Positions 26,201 through 38,200 of a stretch of DNA of 64,000 bases are shown here, one piece after another. Under the pieces are notes generated by a model. That model did not search any database, was not told where the DNA came from, and saw only the letters and a list, made by a program, of their open reading frames with translations. The position numbers and the translations under genes are program-made. Source of the DNA: Lateolabrax maculatus (taxonomy: Eukaryota > Chordata > Actinopteri > Acropomatiformes > Lateolabracidae); contig CM062212.1 in assembly GCA_031216445.1 (NCBI GenBank), forward strand, positions 5,187,501-5,251,500, written 5' to 3'. Numbering within the stretch: position 1 is the first letter of the stretch; every line of letters begins with the position of its first letter.

Positions 26201-29200
26201 ACTTCAGCATTGACTTCCCTTTTCAGACCCGGAGGTTGCTGCTTTGTTCCCCATAAAAATGGGGATAATATGTCCATTTTCTGTTTAAAGCTGGTTTCGC
26301 TGTCCCCAAGTGGCCAAAAAAACAGCTTGAAAACAGCTCTGAGAGCTCCATTTACTCTACTCGAATACTACTTTGATGGAAAGATGGATGGACAGATCAA
26401 ATACTACACAATAAAACAAATAGTACTCAAATCTATGTAACACCTTTGTAATGTAACACCAAAATAGCGAAAAATACACTAAGAAAATACTGAAAGCAAC
26501 CACGTGAAAGCTCACTATTTGAATGCATAGTTGCTTTAATTCAGTGGCTTTGTGGCTGCGTGCCAACACGAACACCGCAGAGAGAAACCCATCAGAGGCC
26601 AGCAGGTTGTAGGTTGTAGCGGTGGAGAGCTTTTGTCAGTGATGAGGGGCCATGCAGCGCCTCGCACTCATCATCAGCACATGCAAATTCAGCCAGGAAG
26701 CAGGTACTTGTTGCTGGCCTCAGAAGTTCTCATCATCAACCCCTTCCTCTACAAAAGCTTTGAAAAAAAAAAACAAATTTTCATTACGGCCGGACAGGAT
26801 ATGAGGGATTTTAAGCTCTGAGGCTCAGTGCAGTGATGTGGAATATCAAGAGGGTTTTGTTCTCCGGCTGAGCAGTCAGCATCTTCACATCAGGATGCCT
26901 CCTCTGTGATTGAGTGCAAGTTAGGTTTCACGTTCTGACGTACAAGGCGGAGAGGGACAGTACACCTTAATCCTCACTCACTGACCTCCTCTTAACAACC
27001 ACTTGTCACTTCCATATCTATGACGCATTTCTATTAATGATATCGTCACAATCATGCACAACATTCAGACTCACTGAGTGTTCGGACATCTCCTGTGTCA
27101 TTAAAAATCCAAACCAAAAAGAATTGGCTTGTACTGGAAAAATCCAATTACTTGGACTATTTAATTTACTTGACATTAAGTAGAGAAATACTTGGTACAC
27201 CATGCCTAATCTTACCACAAACCTTAACAATCCTGAGCATAGAAGAAAGAGAGAAAAGGCTTTTTAGCTTCTTCAGTGCTCTTACTTACACAAGGTGCAA
27301 CTGAATGTCAATATCCAGCCAGCACAGGTTGGCTGATGAATAAAAGATAAGCTTGTCTCATTTCTCTGCTGGCAGGAGACCCCATCAATATTACATCTTA
27401 ACAAGACTTTGATGCAAACAGGCCAATAAAAGGTAACCGTATAACACACAGCTGTAGTTTCTGACAAAAAACAAAAAAGGTTGCAGTCGTGTTTTTAAAA
27501 TGCAGCGATGACCTGGGTGGGGTAATTTTGCATTGCTCTGCTTGGAAACCTCACCTGTTTTGCAGGAAGACGTCTGAGCTAAGGGAAATATTCGCTGTCA
27601 CAGGGCAAGGCTAATATAGGTGATGAATAAGGAGCGCAGCCGGTACATATTTAAAAAAAAAAAAAAAAAGGGGGGGGAAAGGCACAGGCAAGTCTTGTTC
27701 TGCTGGGAGAGTCGAGAGGAGCAATCAGTTCTCATAAGTGCTTTGTACTCACAACAAAGCCCCTGAGAGCTGACAACACTTGACTAGTGGCGTATGATTC
27801 TGCCAGTGTGTGTTTCAGTCTAAATGTACTGAACAATAATATTATAAAACCTGAAGGAAACAAAACGTCCCAGACTTTGGTAAAAATACAATGGTAGCCA
27901 TACAAAATCACTTTCATCCTTCATTTCCTCGGACAGGATTTTTGGCTTTCACTACAAAGACAGATTTTTGACTTTAAAGCCTGGTAGCAGTTCTAGTGCA
28001 GACAGCTAGTTCTTCTCTTATCTGTGCCCAAACATATTACTGAGTTACTGTAAATCTAAAGCTAAGATAGTCAATTAATTGATTAGTATTTGGCAAATAT
28101 TTTGATAGTCAATTCACTGTTTGAGTCATTTTTAGCCATGCCAGCGGTACGGCTCTATGGATGGCAATATCGGTTGACAACTTTGGTCTGAACTGAAACA
28201 TCTCAACAACTATTTGATGGACTGACATTTTGTAGAGCCATTCATGGTTCCCAGAGGATAAGCCCTAATTATTTTGGTGATTTGCTGACTTTTCCTTCAG
28301 CGCCACAATGATATTAACATTTGTGGTCTTGAGTGAGTAAGCAAGCCTCACAGAGCTGCAACCATGGCATATTTATATCATTATAAACTCAATATATTTT
28401 GTGTTTTGGCCTGCTGGTCGAACAAAACAAAGAATTTAAACACGATTGTCACCTTGGGACGGGAAACTGTGGAGTTCACTTCAAATGAACCACATTGCAT
28501 TTGCAGGGACTGAGAAGTAACATTTGACTATATGACTAAACCAGCCAAAGCACTGTAGACATGTTGTGAATACACCCAAACAAAATGTCACACTCCTCCA
28601 GTAATGACAGGGTATATCCAAAATGTGTTTTGTGTTCTGCCAGTAGTGTCATGATAGGCTTCTTGCCACATTAAGAACAATAATCTCAAATTCATGGAGA
28701 CAAACAGCACAGAAATGGGAAAACATCATACAGACAGTGAGTGTGTATTGCCGGATTCAACAGCAGAGCATCTGAATGTTTCTGGAGAGCATTCAGATGT
28801 CGTGATTGCTTACAAATGAAACCGCACAGCTGAGTGAATGCCAATGTAACAGCAGACCTGCCAACATAGTGCTGACAGAAGGCTGCTTAAAGCCAGTAGC
28901 GGAGTAACTTGAGTCATCCAGTCACCCTTTTAACAGGCCTGCCACCTGATCACATGTGCTCACCTCAGCTGTTGTTGAAGCCACTGCAATCACCTCAAAT
29001 CAGTAGTAAACCCAAGTCCATCTACACCAGGGAAAGATGGGACAAATTGGAAATAAACAAAACCAAATCATGCATAGTGATGCCCTGATAATCCTGCTAC
29101 CAACCTCCTACGGCCGGACCTGCTGCTGTTGACCAAAACTAAATTGATTCCCTCGCCTACTGCTCAAAGCAGAGGAGGAAAAATAATTCAATACTCTTGC

Positions 29201-32200
29201 ACACTGTTTGGCTTTCACCAGCACTCAGCCTGCTGCTCCTCAGGCCCAGCGGTGCCTCTGAGGGGGGGGGCAGGAGGGAGGCGAGAGGGAGGGAGCCCAT
29301 GGGTGATGAGGAGAGTGGAGAGCTGCATGAATTAGCTGGGAACTGTTCGGGTGTCTCCTCTTTATAGATCCTTCTCAGCCCTCCCCCGAGTGCCTCCACC
29401 AGTTACACTTGCTCCTTTTGGATGGGGGGGGGGGATCGGCTCAATATTATAATTGCAGCAGGATCTAAATGGCACTGGAGAGTGTTCAAGTTTATATGGA
29501 TTATTTCAGCAGCTGAAGTGTCTTTTGTCTTTTTCTCCTGTGCTTGGAGCCAAATGGAGAGCATACATTTGGACACACAGAAATCTATTTTAATGAGTGT
29601 GGGCTGTTGAGAAACGTAAACAGTCTCTCCTAACAGCCCTCAGCCATAAACAACACTGAGACTGTGCATCATCTACACTATGCATCCCTGCAGCTATATA
29701 CAGAGCATGCAAATTAATAATACAGCTTGGTTTTTGAAAACAACTATGACTTACAATTATTTTCATTATTGATTAATGTGTAGATTTGAGAATGGAGGTT
29801 CAAAAAGTTAGTGAGTGAACCATGAGTTTTGAAAATTACATTATAAAAATCTGTTTTTTTCCAATTAGTCGATTCATTTTAAAGTTTATGGAAAAAAGAA
29901 AATTGCAAAAAAAAAAAAAAAATCTCTCACAAGATCCCACATCTTCAAATAAAGTGAAAAAATGGATTATTCCATGACTGGAAGTTATTAAGGTGTCCTA
30001 CGATGAAGCTAAAAAAGACAGTGGGATATGGTCAAAAACCCTGGAAAAAAGATAGGGATTAAGCTTTTTAGTTCAGAATATTACATCACTGATGTATTGA
30101 TTATCCTGATGAAATAAAGTAAATTGAATTACATTGAAACTATTGTGTCATCAAGAACCAGATCATCACATCTGAGAAAACACCAAATATTTGATAAATG
30201 ACTTGAACAATCGACTGTGAATAAAAAATGTTACTGATTCATTTTCTGTTGATCCAATAATCAATTATTTACTAATAGTTTCAACACTACATTAGAGACA
30301 AGGTCAGCATTGTAAAACTAAAACATAAATGACATCAAATCTACATGTATAGTCAAACAAGTATTATTGATATGCGTAATAGTGGTAAAAGTGGTAGAAC
30401 GGTAAAGGCAAGAACGAAAACTGTGATTTCAAGCTTAAAATTTCAATTGCATTGGAGACAAAGGACTTTCTGTAAATATTCTTATTTCGCCAGAGGCATC
30501 AGAAAACACCTACCAGAGGGCAACATTTCACACTTCACACTTCACACATACAGGTGTGGTTCTTTTAAAATACACTGAGCTGAAATCCCCCAGCTGATTC
30601 TGAAGTTGATTTTACTTGCCGTTATCCAGTCTAGGCTGACTACCTTTATATTTACGACTGACATGCACATAAGAGCTGTTCAATTGAATGGTTTGCACAT
30701 TTTTTTTTTTTTTTACAGTGTACCACTATTCTACCATTCTCACAGCATATTTTAAACGTATCTGTTTTCCATAGCAGGGTAGGGGAAGGATCAAATGTTC
30801 ACGTGTGTAGGTATGTGCCCTTATTTTGGCCTAATAACACTTCACATTTGTGAAAATGTCGTCGGACTGCAACGCTAAAAGCACTGCAATTACATTGTGA
30901 CAGTTTTACCCACTCAGGGTCCAGCTGTAAAGGCCTGCAGTTTTACTGTGTTTGAGTATGTAGGAACAGGACAGGTACAATGGGTAAATAAATCCCTCAT
31001 TCAATCAATTACATAACATCTACACATCAGATGTTGTAACCATGGAGACTGACAGAGGTAACGGCTGTACACAATGGCAGTGAAACCCCTCGGTGTGCTG
31101 CTGTTGAGGTTTTCACCCTCATCGCAGAGTGCAGCAGGGAGGATTTCCCAGAAGCTTGTACCACGCCGAGAACAGAAGGAGAGAGTGGAAATACTGTCTC
31201 CGAGCTCCACTGGAAATCATTTCCCTCATTCAAGAAGTCTTTTTCCTCACCCTTAAAAAGGAACCATCAAGACTATAATGTACAAATTCTCTGCCAAATT
31301 TCCAGGAAAGGCAGAAGATGGTTGTTGTGTTGTGACAGCTGCAGGATAATTACCTCTTGACTCGTGCCACAGATGATGTTTCACTGACACTAGAGACTTA
31401 AGACTTGATTTAAAAGGTCCCCTGTGAAGTTTTCTTGTGTACAAACATATACGTTTGAAAAGCTATTTTCTCTTTTTTTTCGTGTTTGATTTGACCAGTT
31501 TCTTTTCCTGCCCTTTGCTGGAATATTACTATGTTTCTTGGCCCCTTACATTTTCATATCGTCATATCGTGATATGGCATAAGTGTTGTCTTTCCCTGGT
31601 TTTAAATGCTGCATTACAGTAAAGGGATGTCATTTTCTGAATTTACAGGACTTTTGATTATTTATTGATGATTATTTATCAAAAACCTTATTGTGTTAAT
31701 AATCATACCCCTACAATATTATCAATTATTATCGTTATCAAGGTATTTGTTCAAAAATATTGTGATATTTGATTTTGCCCATATCGCCCAGCACTAACTC
31801 AGGGTACCTTTAGTTTTGACTTAAAAAAAATAAATTGAGAATTGGCTTAAAACAGAAAAGAGAAAAACAATCAGGTCTTTAGTTTTGGCCTGCTAAATGC
31901 AGCCACAGAAAGCGTTGCAACTTGACTCCAATTTGCTTATGACTACTTGTAACTTGACTTGAACTTGTCCTCAAGGTCTAAAAGGCTTTGAGTTCTGCAG
32001 AACAACGTCTTGGTTTTCATATATGCAAATCAAATTAAATTGTCATTTTTACTGAGTTCTTTGGGAAGCAGGTTTCATTCAAAGCATGTCAGATCATGAC
32101 ACATTGTTTGCAAACTTTTTAAGATGACACATCTTATTAACTTCTTTTGGGAAAAACAGAAACTAGTAGTGCAACAGTTCCAGGTAAAAACAAGGTGGTG

Positions 32201-35200
32201 CATGTTTGTCCCTCAGGGAGACTCCATTACTCATGCGGTATGACATTTTAATGTTATCTTGCTTCTTGTCTTTGCTTCTTGACCGTGCCAACTGCTTCTC
32301 CACCACACTTTCAGTAAGGAGAAACAAATAGCGAAAAAAAAAAAGAAGTAAAAAACAGACAAATACAAACCTAAGCCTGGAACAAAACAAATATCCTGAT
32401 GCCACGTGTCACTGACAACTGAAAGGCAGAGTGGAAATTGTGGTCAAACATCTATAATGAATACCAAATCAGGTTCAGCTACATGTGGGGCCATAAAGTA
32501 TAAACAACCAGTGGAGGCATTCTCCCAAAAATACAACCCTGGGAATGGAAGAAAAGCCCCATACAAGTCTTTCAACTGACCATTTCTGTCTACAAATACA
32601 TCTCTACTCCCAGAGGAGAATATGGGAAATAGTAGACAATAGTTATTCTGAAATTTAGATGCCCTGCCCAGCAGAGAGATTAATGCTCCTTTTATTTTTA
32701 GACACAAGTGTGTTCGAAAGAAACGACCCCTGAAAACACCATGATGCAGGAAATGAGACCAACCTGCCAGTTGCAGCGTTCTCCTGGCAGACTGGCTCTT
32801 TCTGCCTTTGCTCCACTTTGCTGCCTTTTCACACACTGAGAGATTTTACAAACTGCAGCGCCATGGCCCCGAGGGGGAAAAGAGCTGAGAACAGAATGTG
32901 AATTCATCTGCGGATGACAAACACGCTGGGAGAAACCCGTGCTTACGTGCAACTTGCCCCAACTTTCCTCCTTGATTTACTTCCTACTTGCTTTTTCTGT
33001 GAAACTGAATTCACTGAGAAAAGGGGGATTTGTATTTATGCCAAGTAAACAATGTTTCAACCTTATCTCATGTTACTCCACATGATAGGATTGAGGAACA
33101 GTTGTGCTTATTTGCACAATGCTGCAGTGAAATAAAGCTGCACCAAGCAGGAGTTGGTTTAAAAATACACCTGAACACCCTGAAAAGTGGAATAGATAAG
33201 AGTTTTCCATCTGAAACAGCAGAAACATCCCACACCAGCATGGTTGATGAAAATCTCCATACAGGATTTCTTGGTATTTTTTTATCAATTCTTACAACTG
33301 TAAAAATTACTGCAAACTATGTCAGATGTCAGCGTATAAAGTTGCCTGTTGAGGTTTTGAAGGATTATTTGACCTTCAGAAAATTTCCAGATTTTTAGCC
33401 GTGACGCTACCCCGGCTCTGAGGATGGCGATGTCAGTCGATCAGTCGCCCACTTTGGTCCGGACTGAAATATCTCAGCAACTACTTGATGATTTGCCATG
33501 AAATTATGCACTTTTTCTTTCTTTCTGTCTTTTTTCTTTCTTTTCTTTCTCTTACTTTGTTACTTTGCAGTAACTTCCCTTAAATAACCTGAGTTTACAT
33601 AATTTGTTAACAGTTTGGTTAATGTGCAGAGGGGTGTTGGCAGCGTACAGTCGAGTAACTAAGTATGAGAAAAGGGAAAAGGGAGGGAACTCGGTCAGTG
33701 TGTAAACTTGCAGAGCACTTTAACAAACGCCCTATAACTTGTAGTTTATATAGTAAAATGTTTTTTTCTGTCCCCACCTGAAAAAGATGTTTCTTCTTCC
33801 CACAACCACCCGTGTTTTACTTTCATCAAACACACGGTTTTGCATCCACGTCACTGTGACCTTTGCGGTGTATGTGCAGGATCAACACCCTGAAACGAAC
33901 CAGCTTGAAGCTGCATACGTGAGAAGAGTAAAGACTTATGAGTAACACACCTCTGTCTTGTCACATACAAAGACTGCATGTAAACACAAATAAGTTGTTG
34001 AATTCAGTGATGTGTTTTCTACGTATGTAGGAGGTGAAAACAACTATTTAGTAACAGTTGTTCTACCTGAGAAAGACTTTTGTTTTTGCTTTACAGAAGC
34101 TGTCTGGTAGAGAAACTGGTATCCTCATCTTGTACATGTCACTGAAAATATACTTTTCCCAGCTGGGTGCCTATACAACAGAGTAATCTTCTACTGATCT
34201 TTTGGGATAAGCAGAGCCACTGACTGCCTTCTGGTACCTTATCATCTATCACTGATATGAGTCACTCTTTCTTACCCTCCACTCCTTTCTGAAAGACGCT
34301 GGCTACTCGCTCTTAGTGCCTTTCACCTCAAATGAACCTCTGATAAGACCTGAAAGGGAGCTTTGAAACGCCGCATCTCCACCTCCTGTCATTTTTCTGA
34401 GGAGCACTTAAGAGATTTACCCAGGGGTTTATCCAACAGTATACCGCGCTGACAACATGTTCAGCATACATGAAGAATGAAGAATACCCTCTTAAAAGAC
34501 TGTTTGATGTTGAATCACTGCATGTATGGATGTAGGGGATTACTGCTATTAGCCTGGAAAACATGCAAAGATGTCAAAGCAAAAAACTTGCAAAATAAGC
34601 TTCCGATTTTAAGTCTACACTATACTTCCTGTTGAGAAATGTATGTTGTATCAGCATGAAAAAAGAAAACTTTTCCTCACTAACACTGTGGTTTGGTCTA
34701 CAGTCTTCCTCTCCCACCGAGGTGAAGTCACTTTTCCCCAGACGCCAGTGAGTGACCTGTGGACTAATTCCTTCTGACCTTGTGCTCTCTAACCCCGAGC
34801 AGCCAAGCATGCAGAGTAAACAGGAGGGAGGATAAACAACTTAGCAGAGGGCCAGCTGATGGGATTTCAGAGCAGTCGGGCAGCAGAGTGTACAATCTTA
34901 TGCTGGTGAATCCTCAACATGAAGCTGTCAGCGGACGCCCGGCGGTGTTGACACTGAACATAGAACCTCACCTGCTGTGCAAGGATTACATGTGTGCCCT
35001 GTTTGGGTCTACTGTTTAGATTAGAATATTTCAAAATAAAGCTAAATCATTAATACATACGTATGTATTAATGATTTAATACATACGTATGTATTAATGA
35101 TTTGGCTTTAGTTTGAAATTGTCTAATTCAGCAGGGACCAGCAGTAATTCCTCAGTTCTGTCAGTATTGGGATTCAAACCTCTTCAAATCTGCTAATATA

Positions 35201-38200
35201 ATGATGGAAATTGAACGGCTGAACAGCTGAGGGCCACTGCAGGTGATACAGATATAGCGTACCTGTGAGAAAATGTGTTTACTTTGCATTTAGTGATACT
35301 GTAGTGGCCAACATGCTTTCAAAATCTTTCTAGCTCGTGACTGCTTCACCTCAGAGGTCAACAATGTGCCTCTCTCAGCCTCCTCCATATTACAGCAAAG
35401 TACAAACACAAGTGGACAGCCTAAAAACAATTTGTGAGTTGTATCTGTGTTGCTGGCAGAGTGGTGCGCGGTGGAGTCGAGCTCTCAGCGCAAAACAAGA
35501 GGTAAGCAAACACTTTGACTGAGGCAAAGCTGCTTTTAAAGTGCTCAGAAATTCTTTAGAAACCCATTGTGTTCCCTGTAAATTACACAGTAATGCAGCG
35601 TAACTATCAACTGGGGAGATAAAGCTCTGCATTCCACAGCTATGACCCAACACCCAACCCACTAACACAGGTTGAACAACAGAAGTCTGTGCAATTGATC
35701 GCTGATTAAATCCTATATCAACTGCAGCATTTTTAACATTGCAAGAGGGGATTTGAGAACAGGGTATTCAGGCACTGTAAATATTCCCTGCCACACAAAC
35801 TACAAATTACTTGTTGGTTAAAATCATTCAAATGTGTTTCATGCAGAAATCCAGATCATGATGGACCTCTTGTTCACATTTCAGGAGAAATAACTACTGC
35901 AACTACATCTACATTTGTTGGCCAATTTGTCTTTTAATTGTTTGGATTCTGGGACTGGCGCCATTAGATTACGTCACCATCATTATTCCCACACACAAAG
36001 GCTATTGATTGGCCTTGGTTTTGTCTCCAGATAGGAAAACAGCCATTCACAAGACCTTTGAATTGCTGGATGATGATTCAGAAATCTGGAAAGAGGTGAT
36101 ACAGATTTAGTTGACAGAGGAGTTAATTCTCCCCGTGCAGTTCACAAGGACATTAAGGCCGGTTCAACAGAAGCACACAAAAAACCATCGGGCACTTTGT
36201 TCAGTCAGGGAAAGTGTGCATGTGAATTCAATAGTCAACAAAGGTTAGTTTTGGGGTTCTACAGTTACAGGCCTGGATAGATTACTTACAATGAGTCAGG
36301 CGAGATGGAGGAGTGAACCAGCAGCTCTGACAGATGCTTGCAAGTGTATCGATCTTAGCTGCTGCTTTTGTTGTGACCTAGAAAAAAACTTCTCTCTCAG
36401 ACCACTGAAGCAACCGCTCACTGCAGCAAAAATGAAGTATCAGCGGGTGGGCAAAACAGTAGTTATTTGCTTCTTTACTGATTATCACCATTAGACTCTG
36501 TTGTTGCAACTCTACCACATGTATTCAATCCTAGGCAGGGATAACATGGACAGAAAACTCAAACAACCATTTTGATGATCAATTAATTGTTTTCATTTTT
36601 GGCCATTATGGTGAAAATTAGCTGCTTTTCTTTGTTTTATATAATTTGAAATTGAATATCTTTTTTGGACAAAACAAAACATTAGAAGATGTCATGCTTG
36701 ATAAATGGTCAGTTTCTTGTAACAATATATAGACTAATCAAAAATAATAAATAGCAGATTCATTTATTAATGATTAGTTGCAGCCTTACTGTTAATCAAA
36801 TGCTGATGGTTCTTTTGTCCTTATGATTGAAACCAGAGCACATTGTCTATCCACTTTTTACACAACACCACTGTTCTCCCGCTGGTCTCAGTCAATAACA
36901 TGTGATCAAGCTGGGAGCAACACAGACTGAGACACCCGAGCAACAATTTCAAACTACACCTGATCAATACGACTTCAGATCTGAAGTCTGACTCCAGGAA
37001 CAGAATCAATACCTGGACTGTAAGATATGGGTGTGCTAAGATACAGTTAGTCATTTCTGTTGAAGGTTTGCAGCTAAATTTTCTTCCTAACACTTCCTGT
37101 GCCCGAAGGCTTGACAATCAGCCTCTGCCATCTCTCAGCCAAATGTCCTCTTTGTCCACAGCATCATGTGAGGAGGACATATAAGGACAGGAACAGCCTC
37201 TCGTTGTATTTGAATCTGGCAAATCGTGTTTCCAAATGAACAGGGACCCACAAACTTTCAGTCTGGCTCTGAGCTCATTGTTTAAAGGTTTTTGTTGTCT
37301 GGACTTCATCTCTGTTACACAGTTGTGCAGGAAAAGGATGAAGCAGTGTGTGTTTGAACAGATACTGCAGCGTGTTTCTGGGAAAATGCCTCGGCCCTCC
37401 CCTGGGAATTATGAGAAAATTCCACAGTAATTCAGAGAGAGATGACCAAATGAAAAAAAAGAAAGAGATCTTGATGTGTTTGTAAAACTAATAACGTGAT
37501 GTTATTACAAGCAACAGGCCTGCATACAACTCGTACGCTCTTATTATGAAGGACTTGGATGGACTGATGTGGGTAAGAGAAAAACGTATTGTAAATTGCG
37601 TGACAACAGTGTTACTGCATTTTGGTTTCGCATCAATCAGCTGTATAGATTTACACTCTTACAGTGTAAGCCATTAATAAGAACAACTTTTGGGTTGCCA
37701 GGTTGTGGCAGACGTTTGTCGTCCTCCAGCATCATACCATCTTTGTCTGTTTAGCTCGACGACCCCCACAGACTGTTCGACCACTGACCTTGACATTGAG
37801 AAACTTTCTATTAACGACTCAACAGCCAGAGAGATTGTTCACAACCTGGCAACCCCAAAGTTATCTGATCAATGGCTTATAACTGTAGTGAATTATATAT
37901 CAACCTTGACCAATGACCCATTAATTACAGCCTATAAACCCTTTGTAAAAGGTGTCTAACATATCCACTGTGGTCTAAAATATAGTCATTAAAATTATCA
38001 TTATCATTAAAATGCTATTGACTCAACTCACATAACATTGACTTTTAGTTTTTAACCAAATTTACAATTACAGCCTGGACGCCTTGACTTCCAAATCACA
38101 AATATCAGGCTTTCTGATAACCTCTGTGCCTGTCAAAATTACTTCTACAACTGCGTTCTTTATTCAGAACTCGTGTTAAATGCGTTTCGACAAATTAGAC

